Shown here: piece after piece, positions 26,079-35,615 of the stretch
Layout of the letters: each line of letters opens with the position of its first letter
Numbering within the stretch: the first letter of the stretch is position 1
Source of the DNA: Legionellaceae bacterium
GTDB taxonomy: Bacteria; Pseudomonadota; Gammaproteobacteria; Legionellales; Legionellaceae
Direction of reading: 5' to 3'
Length of the DNA stretch: 64,000 bases
NCBI GenBank assembly: GCA_018061965.1
Contig: JAGOTG010000005.1
Span: 62,001 to 126,000 of the forward strand
The notes under the pieces: model-generated
The model's input: the letters and a program-made list of their open reading frames with translations, nothing else
Database searches by the model: none
Told to the model about the DNA's origin: nothing
Made by a program: the position numbers and the translations under genes

Positions 26079-28369
26079 AATGTTTTCCCACTGCGAATCA
26101 GATCACCTAGCCCTTGTTCTTCTAGATGTTTCTGCATGTATAAACGAATTTCCGTCGGATGTTCTAACTCCAATACATCCGCCAATATTTTGCGTGCTTG
26201 TGCCATCGTGAAACTCCGAATGACCCATTTGATACGAGGTATACTGGCTGAGTGCATGCTCAAGGCATCATATCCCATAGCTAGAAGCAATATGGCAGCC
26301 AATGGATCGGAGGCCATTTCACCACATACACTCACTTTGGCGCCCGCGGAATGTCCGCCCTCGATGATGCGGATTAATGTGCGTAACATCGCTGGATGGA
26401 GGGAGTCGTACAGGTTGGCAACGCGTGCATTATTTCGGTCGGTAGCCAGCAAATATTGAGTCAAATCATTGGTGCCAACTGACAAAAAGTCTACGCGTTT
26501 GGCCAATTCCTTTGCTTGACAAGCGGCTGCAGGGACTTCAATCATGACCCCCAATGCGGGTTTTTCAATTTGACAACCTTCCTCCAATAATTCGGCATAA
26601 GCTTGATTGATCAAATAAGCTGCTTCATCCACTTCGCTTAACGTGGTGATCATGGGGAGCATGATGCGCAGATTATTTAATTCTTCGTTAGCGCGCAGCA
26701 TGGCACGTACTTGCAATAAAAAGAGATCGGGATGATCTAGCATCACACGAATCCCGCGCCAACCTAAGTAGGGATTGGTTTCTTCGATAGGAAAATACGG
26801 TAACACTTTGTCTCCGCCGATATCCAGCGTGCGCATGGTCACTGGGCGGGGTGCGAAGGCTTTGAGGGTTTGGCGGTAAATAATGTATTGCTCATCTTCT
26901 GAAGGAAAGCGATCGCGGCTCATAAAAGGGACTTCGGAGCGATACAAGCCCACGCCTTCCGCACCGACACTCATAGACAAGCCGGAATCAATGGCGAGCC
27001 CAGTATTTACTTGCAAACTAATTCGGTGTTCGTCCAAGGTTTCTGCTGGTTTGTCCCGCAAAGAGACAAGGCTCTGGTTTAGCTCATCTTCTTTTTGGAT
27101 CAATTGTTTGTATTCGGCCAGCAACATTTTGGTGGGAGAAATAAACACTTCTCCGTTGTCGCCATCCACGATCACTGCGCGGCGTGAGATTTGCTCCAAT
27201 TGCAGGCCACGTACCGCCATGACAGTCGGAATGCTCATGGAGCGAGCTAAAATAGCCATATGCGAATTGCTAGAGCCAAAGGTGGAAATGATCCCCGCCA
27301 ATTGCCCTTCTGGGACTTCGGCCAAAGTTGCTGCAGAAATTTCCTCACCCACCAAAATGGTTCGACGTGGGTAATCAATTTCTTCTTGTTGTGAAGACTG
27401 TAATTCAGCCAAAACGCGACGACCGATATCTCGAAAATCGGAAGCACGTTCCCGCAAATAATCGTCATTCATATTTTCAAATTGTTGAATATGCTTTTTG
27501 ATGACCAGGGCCAGCGCAGCTTGCGCGCCCAAATGTTCCGTGCGAATTTCATGAATGACTTCCGCGCCCAAATTATCTTGGTCCATGATCCGCAAATAGA
27601 CGTCAAATAAGGCGTGTTCTTCTTCGGCAATACTGGATTTCATCCGCCGACTGAGGCGGTGCATATTATCGCGTGCCGCAAACAATGCCTGCAGGAAGAT
27701 CTCAACCTCACCCTCGACATCTTCGATAAAATGTTTGGGGACGGCATCAATATCTGCGGGTGGGTAAATCACCACAGCGGTCCCGATGGCTACGCCTGGT
27801 ACGGCCCCCATGCCCTTAAGCGAAATGGGCTCATGCTCTAGTTTTTTCTGCTCAGAACGGGGTGGCTCCGTAAGCAGCGCCAATTCGCCGGTAGCTTCGG
27901 CATGGGCAATCATGCCGCCTAATTGCGCTGCCAACGTAATCAAAAAGGCTTCTTCAGCATCATCAAAGTAGCGTTGAGCAGCTTGTTGCGCAACCAGCAC
28001 ACCATACAATTTACGGTGTTGAATGATGGGAACCCCCAGAAATGCATGTAAATGCTCTTCTTTGAGCAAGGGATTGTAATAAAAATCTGGATGGTCACTG
28101 GTATCATCCAAGCTAATGGGCTCCTCACGGCGCCCTACCAAGCCAATCACCCCTCGATCCATCGACATGCGTACTACGGACTCGGCATCTTTGTTAAGAC
28201 CTTTGGTTGCAATTAAGACGTATTCGCGATTTTTACTGTCAATCAAAAAAACAGATACGGCATCGGCATAGATTGCTGAGCTTACGCAGTCTACCAAGGT
28301 ATGGAGTGCTGCAAGCAGATCTGGCGCAGAGGTGACATTTTGGACGATGCGTTTGAGTATTTTAAGCAT
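26075..28369 (-). CDS. ptsP: PtsP: GAF-domain phosphoenolpyruvate-protein phosphotransferase (EI-Ntr)
   Basis: The protein has 764 residues. An N-terminal GAF domain occupies about 1-165, followed by an enzyme I module with the phosphorylatable His in [19 protein letters not shown]. The PEP-binding barrel shows [22 protein letters not shown] and the catalytic region [19 protein letters not shown]. It starts the nitrogen-related phosphotransfer system, whose later members are not in this window. It is tightly packed with rppH (adjacent) and lgt (overlap), as in E. coli. Confidence 0.96.
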   Translation of the reverse strand: MLKILKRIVQNVTSAPDLLAALHTLVDCVSSAIYADAVSVFLIDSKNREYVLIATKGLNKDAESVVRMSMDRGVIGLVGRREEPISLDDTSDHPDFYYNPLLKEEHLHAFLGVPIIQHRKLYGVLVAQQAAQRYFDDAEEAFLITLAAQLGGMIAHAEATGELALLTEPPRSEQKKLEHEPISLKGMGAVPGVAIGTAVVIYPPADIDAVPKHFIEDVEGEVEIFLQALFAARDNMHRLSRRMKSSIAEEEHALFDVYLRIMDQDNLGAEVIHEIRTEHLGAQAALALVIKKHIQQFENMNDDYLRERASDFRDIGRRVLAELQSSQQEEIDYPRRTILVGEEISAATLAEVPEGQLAGIISTFGSSNSHMAILARSMSIPTVMAVRGLQLEQISRRAVIVDGDNGEVFISPTKMLLAEYKQLIQKEDELNQSLVSLRDKPAETLDEHRISLQVNTGLAIDSGLSMSVGAEGVGLYRSEVPFMSRDRFPSEDEQYIIYRQTLKAFAPRPVTMRTLDIGGDKVLPYFPIEETNPYLGWRGIRVMLDHPDLFLLQVRAMLRANEELNNLRIMLPMITTLSEVDEAAYLINQAYAELLEEGCQIEKPALGVMIEVPAAACQAKELAKRVDFLSVGTNDLTQYLLATDRNNARVANLYDSLHPAMLRTLIRIIEGGHSAGAKVSVCGEMASDPLAAILLLAMGYDALSMHSASIPRIKWVIRSFTMAQARKILADVLELEHPTEIRLYMQKHLEEQGLGDLIRSGKTL

Positions 28370-28902
28370 TAGCTTTTATGACCACCATGATGAGGTTTCT
28401 TCCGACGCATGTTTGAGGAAGACTGGCGTTTTTTTAGGAGATATTCCAATTCTTTTAATGCTTGAATATAGACCTGTTTTTTAAAAAAAATGACCAAATC
28501 TTGGGGTTCTTTGTAAGTGACCCAACGCCAACTATCAAATTCCGGGGAGTTGCTGAGATCCAACCGAATTTTTTGCTCATTGGTATGCAATTTCAATAAA
28601 AACCACTTTTGTTTTTGTCCGATGACGAGGGGTTCGGACCCATGGCGTAAATATTGTTTGGGCAGACGATACTTTAACCAACGTTTCGTTACCCCCAGTA
28701 TTTCGACATCTTCGCGTTCTAAGCCAATTTCTTCACGTAACTCACGAAACAGCGCTTCTTTGGGTGTCTCTCCTGGCGCGAGACCGCCTTGTGGAAATTG
28801 CCACGCGTCGTGTCCATGTCGCTTCCCCCAAAAAACGTTATTGGTTTCGTTAATTAAAATAATGCCAACATTTAAACGATAACCCGCTCGATCAATTAAC
28901 AT
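28369..28902 (-). CDS. rppH: RppH RNA pyrophosphohydrolase (Nudix)
   Basis: The 177-residue Nudix hydrolase removes pyrophosphate from the 5' end of mRNAs to start decay. The N-terminus has the RppH form [20 protein letters not shown], and the Nudix box is [20 protein letters not shown] followed by IGL. It is the first gene of the rppH-ptsP-lgt-thyA unit and is divergent from dnaA across about 205 bp. The C-terminal tail is short and basic. Confidence 0.96.
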   Translation of the reverse strand: MLIDRAGYRLNVGIILINETNNVFWGKRHGHDAWQFPQGGLAPGETPKEALFRELREEIGLEREDVEILGVTKRWLKYRLPKQYLRHGSEPLVIGQKQKWFLLKLHTNEQKIRLDLSNSPEFDSWRWVTYKEPQDLVIFFKKQVYIQALKELEYLLKKRQSSSNMRRKKPHHGGHKS

Positions 28903-29107
28903 GATAATGTCTTGTAAACACGAAGTTCACACAGAGTGTTTTCTAAAAAAGCACGTTCTTGACCAAAAAAAATCATTTTGGAGCCACATGAGGAAATAAA
29001 AAGATGTGATGATTTTTTCACAAAAGATGAGACTTTGGCAACAAGAACTTTCTTTTATACTCCTGCGAAGGGTATAATCATCGGCTAGGGTTTTTCTGGA
29101 GTCGTCT
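28903..29107. promoter_or_regulatory. rppH/dnaA divergent intergenic region
   Basis: A TATAAT hexamer (29073-29078) stands about 30 bp before the GTG start of dnaA and is a likely -10 element; its -35 is not convincing. No TTATNCACA DnaA boxes and no 13-mer array are visible, so this does not look like oriC. Confidence 0.45.
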
Positions 29108-30466
29108 GTGTCTGCGAGCATTTGGCAGAAGTGTTTAAATTTGTTACAAGAAGAGTATCCCGCGCAACAATTTAATACGTGGCTGCGACCTTTGCAAGCG
29201 GAAACCCAAGATTCGACTTTGGTATTACTGGCGCCCAACCGTTTTGTTGTGGATTGGGTCAAGACGCATTTTAATGAACGGATTAACGAATTGGTTCGCC
29301 AGTTGTTTCCGGATACGATCACCAACGTCAGTATCGAGATTGGCACCAAAGCAATCCCGGTGGAAGAGCAACCGCAGATCACGACGCTCGTTACATCTTC
29401 AGGGTCTGCTCAGACTGCTAACAAAGCCGTGGTGGTGGATACACACAATCATTATTTAAATAAGAAATTCGTTTTTGATAGTTTCGTGGAAGGTAATTCT
29501 AACCAATTGGCACGTGCCGCAGCGCTGCAAGTCGCCGAACGTCCGGGAGATGCTTATAATCCCTTGTTTATTTATGGCGGAGTAGGCTTGGGCAAAACCC
29601 ATTTGATGCATGCTATTGGCAATACGATTCTAAAAAACAATCCACAAGCTAAAGTGCTCTATTTGCATTCTGAGCGGTTTGTGGCTGATATGGTGAAAGC
29701 ATTACAAACCAACTCAATTAATGAGTTTAAACGCTTCTATCGCGCTCTGGATGCTTTGTTAATCGATGATATTCAATTTTTTGCTGGGAAAGATCGCTCT
29801 CAAGAAGAGTTTTTCCATACATTCAATGCGTTATTAGAGGGTCAACAACAAATTATTTTGACCAGTGATCGCTATCCCAAAGAAATTGAGGGTGTGGAAG
29901 AACGTTTGAAATCGCGTTTTGGCTGGGGTTTAACCGTGGCAGTGGAACCACCGGAGCTGGAAACACGCGTGGCCATTTTAATTTCTAAAGCAGAGCAGTC
30001 GAATGTTGTCCTTCCCTATGAAGTGGCGTTTTTCATCGCAAAACGGATCCGCTCGAATGTGCGCGAATTAGAGGGTGCTTTACGGCGAGTGATAGCCAAT
30101 GCGCATTTTACTGGCAAGTCAATTACCATCGAATTTGTGAGTGACGCGTTGCGGGATTTATTGGCCTTACAAGACAAGTTGGTCACGATTGAAAACATTC
30201 AAAAGACGGTTGCAGAATATTACAAAGTAAAAGTCGCGGATTTATTGTCTAAGCGCAGAAGTCGGTCTATTGCCCGACCTAGACAGATGGCGATGGCATT
30301 GGCCAAAGAATTGACCAACCATAGTTTGCCAGAAATTGGAGACCATTATGGTGGACGCGATCACACGACTGTGATCCATGCTTGCCGTAAAGTCAAAGAC
30401 TTGATTTCAGAAGGGGGCGATTTCGCAGAAGATTATAAAAATCTAATGCGTATTTTATCTTCCTAA
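29108..30466 (+). CDS. dnaA: DnaA chromosomal replication initiator
   Basis: The GTG at 29108 gives 452 residues. The four DnaA domains are seen: an N-terminal DnaB-interaction domain, a short linker (about 90-115), and the AAA+ domain with Walker [10 protein letters not shown] (from residue 157) and Walker B LLIDDIQF. The C-terminal DNA-binding domain carries the signature [14 protein letters not shown]. Unlike the common dnaA-dnaN-recF order, dnaN lies 2.9 kb away behind two unrelated minus-strand genes. The 3' end overlaps the convergent unknown gene by 12 bp. Confidence 0.97.
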   Translation: MSASIWQKCLNLLQEEYPAQQFNTWLRPLQAETQDSTLVLLAPNRFVVDWVKTHFNERINELVRQLFPDTITNVSIEIGTKAIPVEEQPQITTLVTSSGSAQTANKAVVVDTHNHYLNKKFVFDSFVEGNSNQLARAAALQVAERPGDAYNPLFIYGGVGLGKTHLMHAIGNTILKNNPQAKVLYLHSERFVADMVKALQTNSINEFKRFYRALDALLIDDIQFFAGKDRSQEEFFHTFNALLEGQQQIILTSDRYPKEIEGVEERLKSRFGWGLTVAVEPPELETRVAILISKAEQSNVVLPYEVAFFIAKRIRSNVRELEGALRRVIANAHFTGKSITIEFVSDALRDLLALQDKLVTIENIQKTVAEYYKVKVADLLSKRRSRSIARPRQMAMALAKELTNHSLPEIGDHYGGRDHTTVIHACRKVKDLISEGGDFAEDYKNLMRILSS

Positions 30467-32248
30467 TCCAAAATGCTCATCTGCTTCTAATTTTTTTGCA
30501 TATAATTCATCTAAGAGTATTTGCTCGCTTTCGGACACTATGTTGATGATGGTGTCGCCATCAGTGGTTTCGGCATGATACTCAATCGCTCGATATTCGT
30601 CTTTGCCTCTATTGGCTTCTGCACAAGAGTAGGGTTCCTTATTTTCTAAAGCATCGCAAGCGAAACCCCAGGCATCTTGCGGACTGAGGTCGTCATCTTG
30701 ATTCAGTGCAATGAGCATCTCTTCAAAACTTTCTGTATCGATGAGCTGTTCAATCTCCTCCTCCTCCTCATCATCATCAAAGGGGGCATCGAAAATTTGC
30801 TCATGGTTTGCTTCTTCTGCATCAGTGTTGCGGGCAGTCCTTTCGTGTTCTCGAAGGGCTTCTAAAATAGGTTGAAAAGTTGAGGGAGACGAGCGGCATT
30901 CGCGCGCGCTTTTATTCACCTGTGCGATTAATTCAGCATGGGGAATGTCTTCTTCTAGGGTGAGCATTCTTTCCAAAGCATCCAAATTTAATGCTTCGCA
31001 AGTATCTTGAATCGTGAAGGGTAAATCCTCCGGAGCTAATGTTTCTATCAGTTTATTCTGTAGTGCGCGCAAAGATGGAATTAAACCAGGTGGGTAATCG
31101 GGATGCGTTTGAGAAAAATATAGCGCGGATTGATACAATGCGGCGCATCGAACGGGATGGGTTAAATCAACCAAATTTTGACGCAATATTTCTGTCACTG
31201 CATCGATTTTATTGTTGGCAAGTAAGGTTGCTAACAGTTGTGTACCTTGCTCAGGATTTCTAAAGTAACCTTGATGACGCAGCTGAGTTATGGCGCCCGG
31301 CAGACCTTGTTGCGTACATTGCTCATAAGCTGTCCGGATATATTGCTCTGCTGAGACTGCGGGTGGTGAGAATCTGCGTCCGTTCTGTTGCGCTTGCCAA
31401 TAGTTACCACTGCCAAAAGTTGAAAGATAATTCGGCTCAGCAATAATCTCGTTGATGAATTCTTCTGGAAACACCAATTCAGTGTCCTCAGGTTCTAGTG
31501 CTCTATATTTTTCAATATATTTTGCTGCAACCATGGTACGCGTAGGATTCATTTCAAAAAAATCCAACCTTTTTTTACCTTGGCCTTGCCCCCATTCATG
31601 GGATGGGTCAATCACCTGCCCGGCCATGCGTCCTAGTTGCTGAGTCTGAGTATTGTACAATATACCAATATTGGGTTGTCCCTCTTTAAGCCCAGAATCC
31701 AACATCCAATTCGGAGCCTCATAATAAACGGTATGAAAGTGCCCAGATCCGCCTTCTGCGCCGGTGCGGAGCATATAAACATTCGGGGGGGTTAATTTGT
31801 GAAGTTCTGTGGCCAAGATTCGATTAATAGGTTCCATGATGGGAGCAAGTTCTCTTTGAACATATTGGGTGAACTTCGTTCTTTCAGCAAGTATGTCGGC
31901 ACGCTCTTGAATGGCAATAATGCGCTCAAAATCATCCCCTGCCAATCGAGTTTCTCTTGCTTCAAGTGATTCTGGCTCTCCTCTTAGGTCAGTTAGGCCT
32001 GTTTCACGTTTTATTCGCTCCATCGCCCGACTATGAGCATTCGTCACAGCCTCGCACTGGCCTCCGAGTCCTGGGTTAAATATAGCCTGATCTTGGCCAG
32101 GTATTTTTACTAGTAACGGCGCCAAATCACATTGGGCATCATTATTAGGATGACCATAAGAAAGTTGTACACCGGGATAAATGATCGCAGCGGCTTTGGT
32201 CACGGCTGTTTCGGAACAGGCATTGAAGCGATTACGCATGGAGGCCAC
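30455..32248 (-). CDS. Unknown 597-aa protein, possible papain-like cysteine protease
   Basis: No annotated family is recognised. The first 190 residues hold a suggestive catalytic order: Cys65 in [15 protein letters not shown] (Cys at a helix start), His170 (or His172) in [12 protein letters not shown], and Asp184 in WMLDSG. The Cys-His-Asp order and the short His-Asp spacing resemble YopT-like and other clan CA peptidases. The middle is helical. The C-terminus has an acidic run ([12 protein letters not shown], about 515-527) and ends with a charged helix. It lies between dnaA and dnaN on the opposite strand, an unusual insertion. Protease activity and host targeting are inference. Confidence 0.55.
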   Translation of the reverse strand: MASMRNRFNACSETAVTKAAAIIYPGVQLSYGHPNNDAQCDLAPLLVKIPGQDQAIFNPGLGGQCEAVTNAHSRAMERIKRETGLTDLRGEPESLEARETRLAGDDFERIIAIQERADILAERTKFTQYVQRELAPIMEPINRILATELHKLTPPNVYMLRTGAEGGSGHFHTVYYEAPNWMLDSGLKEGQPNIGILYNTQTQQLGRMAGQVIDPSHEWGQGQGKKRLDFFEMNPTRTMVAAKYIEKYRALEPEDTELVFPEEFINEIIAEPNYLSTFGSGNYWQAQQNGRRFSPPAVSAEQYIRTAYEQCTQQGLPGAITQLRHQGYFRNPEQGTQLLATLLANNKIDAVTEILRQNLVDLTHPVRCAALYQSALYFSQTHPDYPPGLIPSLRALQNKLIETLAPEDLPFTIQDTCEALNLDALERMLTLEEDIPHAELIAQVNKSARECRSSPSTFQPILEALREHERTARNTDAEEANHEQIFDAPFDDDEEEEEIEQLIDTESFEEMLIALNQDDDLSPQDAWGFACDALENKEPYSCAEANRGKDEYRAIEYHAETTDGDTIINIVSESEQILLDELYAKKLEADEHFGLGR

Positions 32249-32342
32249 CCATTTGATTTCTATTTAATTATTGTACGACATGTTTATTGGTTGGTCAAAT
32301 AGGTGGTTTGAATAGTGGCAATGCAGAGCGTGCTTCTCAAGT

Positions 32343-32999
32343 TCACTTTTTAAGTTTGGGCAACTGATACATGTAATACGCGACATACGAAGAAAGTACG
32401 GCAGCAAAAAAGCACCATACCGAGGAGAGTGCAAAATAAAACCAAACAAAACTTAATATAAATGAAAAAAGCAACAAAAGTCCAAACACTTTAATTTCTT
32501 TGATCGAACATAAAAAGAGAGAAAGAAAAATAATAGCCACATAAGTAAATGTGTATATTTTTTGCTGCAGTGGTGGTTGATCAATAAGATAAGCAATCGA
32601 CTGGTGCGTGACGTATGCATCTACAGAACGCAGGCCTAAAATGATGGGTCCATAGATAGCCATGCTGAGAGTAAGGCCACCAACTAATAGTACGCCGAGT
32701 ATTCGTCTCTGGCGGAGTTTGGGTTCAATCAAGTAGACACTCAATGGGATATAAACAGGCCATACAAAAAAGGCAATAAAAGTGAATACTAATATGTTCT
32801 GATAAAGCGAAGTATAAGGATTCCTGTGTAATTTGTCCCATATCATGCCTTCGACAAATTGATGAATGCTGAAAATAAGGGGTATTAGTGAAAAAAGGAG
32901 GTAAGTTTTGTTGGCTTTAAACGCTTTCAGAATGCTATACAGACCCAACGGCAGCAATACCCCACTTGCAGCAAAACTGGCCGCTGATGAAAAACACAT
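32343..32999 (-). CDS. DUF6629-like integral membrane protein
   Basis: From the ATG at 32999 the protein has 218 residues and about seven membrane helices. The N-terminal MCFSSAASFAASGVLLPLGL and the downstream PLIFSIHQFVEGMIW block are characteristic of the family I know as DUF6629. A start 25 codons upstream is possible, but the extension is not family-like. No function is known. The gene stands alone between the 597-aa unknown gene and the repeat-rich region in front of dnaN. Confidence 0.75.
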   Translation of the reverse strand: MCFSSAASFAASGVLLPLGLYSILKAFKANKTYLLFSLIPLIFSIHQFVEGMIWDKLHRNPYTSLYQNILVFTFIAFFVWPVYIPLSVYLIEPKLRQRRILGVLLVGGLTLSMAIYGPIILGLRSVDAYVTHQSIAYLIDQPPLQQKIYTFTYVAIIFLSLFLCSIKEIKVFGLLLLFSFILSFVWFYFALSSVWCFFAAVLSSYVAYYMYQLPKLKK

Positions 33000-33161
33000 A
33001 AGGATTATCTCTGGAGGGTAAAGGAAATAGGCACCCACGATGCGTGGGTGATGTTTGGTGAGTAAATTGTTCACCTAATCTATAAAGGAAAAGCATAAAG
33101 ATTACAATGCAATTATCTGCAATGCAGTTTTTCGAAGCGAAGGAGCGCTCCGTTACAGACC

Positions 33162-33217
33162 GATTGGTTCCCCACACAATGCATAAAATCACGTTGGCCT
33201 CACGTAGGCGGGGAACC
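33162..33217. repeat. Dispersed repeat, copy 3, GGTTCCCC/GGGGAACC ends
   Basis: GGTTCCCC (33166-33173) and GGGGAACC (33210-33217) are perfect inverted ends flanking TGCATAAAATCACG and a CACGTAGGCGGGG segment. The layout parallels copy 2 at 23241-23294. Confidence 0.65.
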
Positions 33218-33219
33218 CT

Positions 33220-33252
33220 ATTGCTTCGTCGTTTCACTCCTCGCAAAGACGG
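33220..33252. repeat. Dispersed palindromic repeat (ATTGCTTCG...TCGCAAAGACGG)
   Basis: The sequence ATTGCTTCGTCGTTTCACTC and its continuation CTCGCAAAGACGG is the reverse-oriented relative of the element at 17412-17486. It abuts the preceding repeat, making a composite repeat island upstream of dnaN. Downstream, TATAAT at 33310-33315 is a possible dnaN -10 element. Confidence 0.65.
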
Positions 33253-33349
33253 AGGGACTATACAAAGAAAATTCTAATAAAATACAGATGAAAATAGCCT
33301 GATTATTGTTATAATCACTGCTGTTGATTTATTTTGGTGGAGAGGCGCA

Positions 33350-34453
33350 GTGTTTGAGTTAACGATCAGCAAACAACAGATTTTACCCGCTTTATTGATG
33401 GTTGCGGGGGCCGTTGATAAAAAACAGTCTTTGCCGATCTTGTCGAATATTTTATTGCAATTGTCAGCGCATCAATTTTCATTGACTGCGACGGATTTGG
33501 AAATTCAGATTACTGCTGTGGTCCCCTGCTCTTCGAATATGACGGGTGCTGTAACGGTGCCAGCGAAGAAGATCATTGATATTTTCCGTTCATTAGATGA
33601 AGAAGCAACGCCTACTTTGAGCTTTAGCGGTAGCAATTTAACGATCAAAACCGAGCATAGCCAATTTAAGCTCACCACCTTGGCTGCTGTAGATTATCCC
33701 ATTACTGAAGACGAGATCAGCGAAGTAGAGTTTTCTCTGCAAGCTTCTGCGCTCATGCGCTTATTGCAAGCCACGGCTTTTGCTATGGCGCAGCAAGATG
33801 TGCGCGTGTATTTAAATGGTCTGTTTCTTGAAATTGATACGAAATCAATTACTGCTGTGACCGCTGACGGTCATCGTATGGCGGTATGCCGTCAGATGGA
33901 CGAAGCTTTTCACCAGCACCATCGCTTGTTAATCCCTAAAAAGGGCGTGCAAGAAATGTTGCGTTTGCTGGCTACCATTGCGGATGAGCCTGTGGTGATT
34001 TCAGCCAGTAAAAATCATGTGAGCTTGGTGACCAGTCAATTTCGCTTTTCATCTAAACTCATCGAGGCGAAGTTTCCACCGTATACACGTGCTATTCCAA
34101 AAGACTATGAACGTGTGGTTTTGATCGATCGCGACCATCTCAAACGAGCACTGTCACGCATCGTGATTTTGGCGAATGAAAAATTGCGTGCGGTAGTGTT
34201 ACGGATTGAGCATCAATCGCTCACTTTGGCGGCATCGAATAAAGAACAGGAAGAAGGCGAAGAAACTTTGTTGGCAGAAACAACGGGAACGCCGTTGACG
34301 ATTGGCTTGAATGCGACTTATTTATTAGATGTGTTGAACTATTTCAATGAAGGTATGTTGCGCTTGGAGTTTGGTGATGCAGATAGTAGTATTTTGGTTC
34401 AATCCTTGAATGATGACAATTATCAATATATCATCATGCCTATGAAACTCTAA
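33350..34453 (+). CDS. dnaN: DNA polymerase III beta sliding clamp
   Basis: The 367-residue clamp is read from a GTG at 33350 behind GGTGGAGAGG. Family features include the N-terminal LLMVAGAVDKKQSLPILSNI, AVTADGHRMA, and the C-terminal YIIMPMKL. It encircles DNA to tether polymerase III. It is coupled to recF by a TAATG overlap. It is separated from dnaA by two opposite-strand genes and a repeat island. Confidence 0.97.
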   Translation: MFELTISKQQILPALLMVAGAVDKKQSLPILSNILLQLSAHQFSLTATDLEIQITAVVPCSSNMTGAVTVPAKKIIDIFRSLDEEATPTLSFSGSNLTIKTEHSQFKLTTLAAVDYPITEDEISEVEFSLQASALMRLLQATAFAMAQQDVRVYLNGLFLEIDTKSITAVTADGHRMAVCRQMDEAFHQHHRLLIPKKGVQEMLRLLATIADEPVVISASKNHVSLVTSQFRFSSKLIEAKFPPYTRAIPKDYERVVLIDRDHLKRALSRIVILANEKLRAVVLRIEHQSLTLAASNKEQEEGEETLLAETTGTPLTIGLNATYLLDVLNYFNEGMLRLEFGDADSSILVQSLNDDNYQYIIMPMKL

Positions 34454-35499
34454 TGCTTGCATCGCTGAATATTCATCATTTACGCAATCTCGATGCATTA
34501 TATTTGACGCCCCATCCGCGGTTTAATTTTTTCCATGGCGCGAATGGGAGCGGCAAGACCTCCATTTTAGAAGCTATTTATTTGTTAGGCAGTGGCTACT
34601 CTTTTCGAACTCGGGAAACCGCCCCTTTGGTTCAGCAAGGCCAATCGACTCTCACGGTGTTTTCTAAAACACATGCACAAGATTCGATCAGTATTCAAAA
34701 ACATTTGAATGGAGCAACCGCCGTTCGTTTGAATCAACAACCTTGTCAGCGTAGTTCGGAATTGGCTTATTTGCTGCCCTGCTTGGTTTTTTACCATGAT
34801 TTGTTTCAAATCATTGATGCGGGACCTACTGTTCGGCGCAGTATCTTGGATTGGGGATTGTTCCACGTGGAACATGCTTACCATGGATTGTGGAAAGAAT
34901 ATCGTTCGGTCCTAAAACAACGCAATGCTTTGCTACGACAAAGAGACTCCAATCGACAACACTATTTGCCATGGGATAAGCTGCTGGTCGATTTGGCCTA
35001 TGCCATTGACCCCCTACGCCAAAGTTATTTTCAGAAATGGGCTGATAATTTTCAACTGTTTCTAGCGCAGCTCACTGATACACCCTGTCAGATTCGCTTT
35101 GATAAAGGCTGGGACAGAAAAGAAACAGGAAAATCTTTGCAAACTATTTTGGCGGAGCAATTTGAACAAGATCTTCAGCGCCAGTATACCTATGCGGGCC
35201 CGCAACATGCAGATATATTGTTTGACTCGGTTTCATTAAAAGCCCGCCAGCATTTGTCTCGTGGTCAGCAAAAAATCATTTTGATTGCCTTGAAATTAGC
35301 GCAAGCGCATATGCTTCCCAAGCCTTGTGTATATCTGATGGATGATATTACGATAGAGTTGGACCAAGCCCATATTCAGCGCCTCTTTGCCAGTTTAGCG
35401 AATTTGCCTGGTCAGTTTTTCTTAACATCAGTACATGGGCTTTCGGAGTTTGCACAGCAACACGAAGGACAAACATTTGAGTTACCACTCCGAGGATAA
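34453..35499 (+). CDS. recF: RecF recombination/repair ATPase
   Basis: This 348-residue SMC-like ATPase loads RecA at gaps together with RecO and RecR. Walker A is GANGSGKTSILEAIYLLGSG, the ABC-type signature is LSRGQQKIILIALKLAQ, and Walker B is VYLMDDI. In Walker B the usual acidic Asp-Glu is DDITIELD, a modest variation. The start overlaps the dnaN stop. A perfect 16-bp parS-like palindrome lies inside the coding sequence at 34859-34874. gyrB does not follow recF here. Confidence 0.95.
   Translation: MLASLNIHHLRNLDALYLTPHPRFNFFHGANGSGKTSILEAIYLLGSGYSFRTRETAPLVQQGQSTLTVFSKTHAQDSISIQKHLNGATAVRLNQQPCQRSSELAYLLPCLVFYHDLFQIIDAGPTVRRSILDWGLFHVEHAYHGLWKEYRSVLKQRNALLRQRDSNRQHYLPWDKLLVDLAYAIDPLRQSYFQKWADNFQLFLAQLTDTPCQIRFDKGWDRKETGKSLQTILAEQFEQDLQRQYTYAGPQHADILFDSVSLKARQHLSRGQQKIILIALKLAQAHMLPKPCVYLMDDITIELDQAHIQRLFASLANLPGQFFLTSVHGLSEFAQQHEGQTFELPLRG
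34859..34874. other. parS: parS-like centromere site (ParB binding)
   Basis: TGTTCCACGTGGAACA is a perfect 16-bp palindrome that matches the bacterial parS consensus TGTTtCACGTGaAACA with one symmetric change, the form used in pseudomonads. parS sites cluster near oriC and are often inside genes. It is the only such match I found in the window. ParA and ParB genes are not present here. Confidence 0.85.
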
Positions 35500-35615
35500 C
35501 GGATACAAGGCCGAATGGCGCTTCCTAAAGATGCCTTTAATTTGAATGATCAACATGCCTTACTTTTATATATGTAATTTAATGTAGGTTGGTCCATGGC
35601 ACAGTGTACAACTGG

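Noticed and set aside
28927..29382. Minus-strand 151-codon ORF over the dnaA start
   Set aside because: It is antisense to the conserved dnaA N-terminus, cysteine-rich and of unnatural composition.
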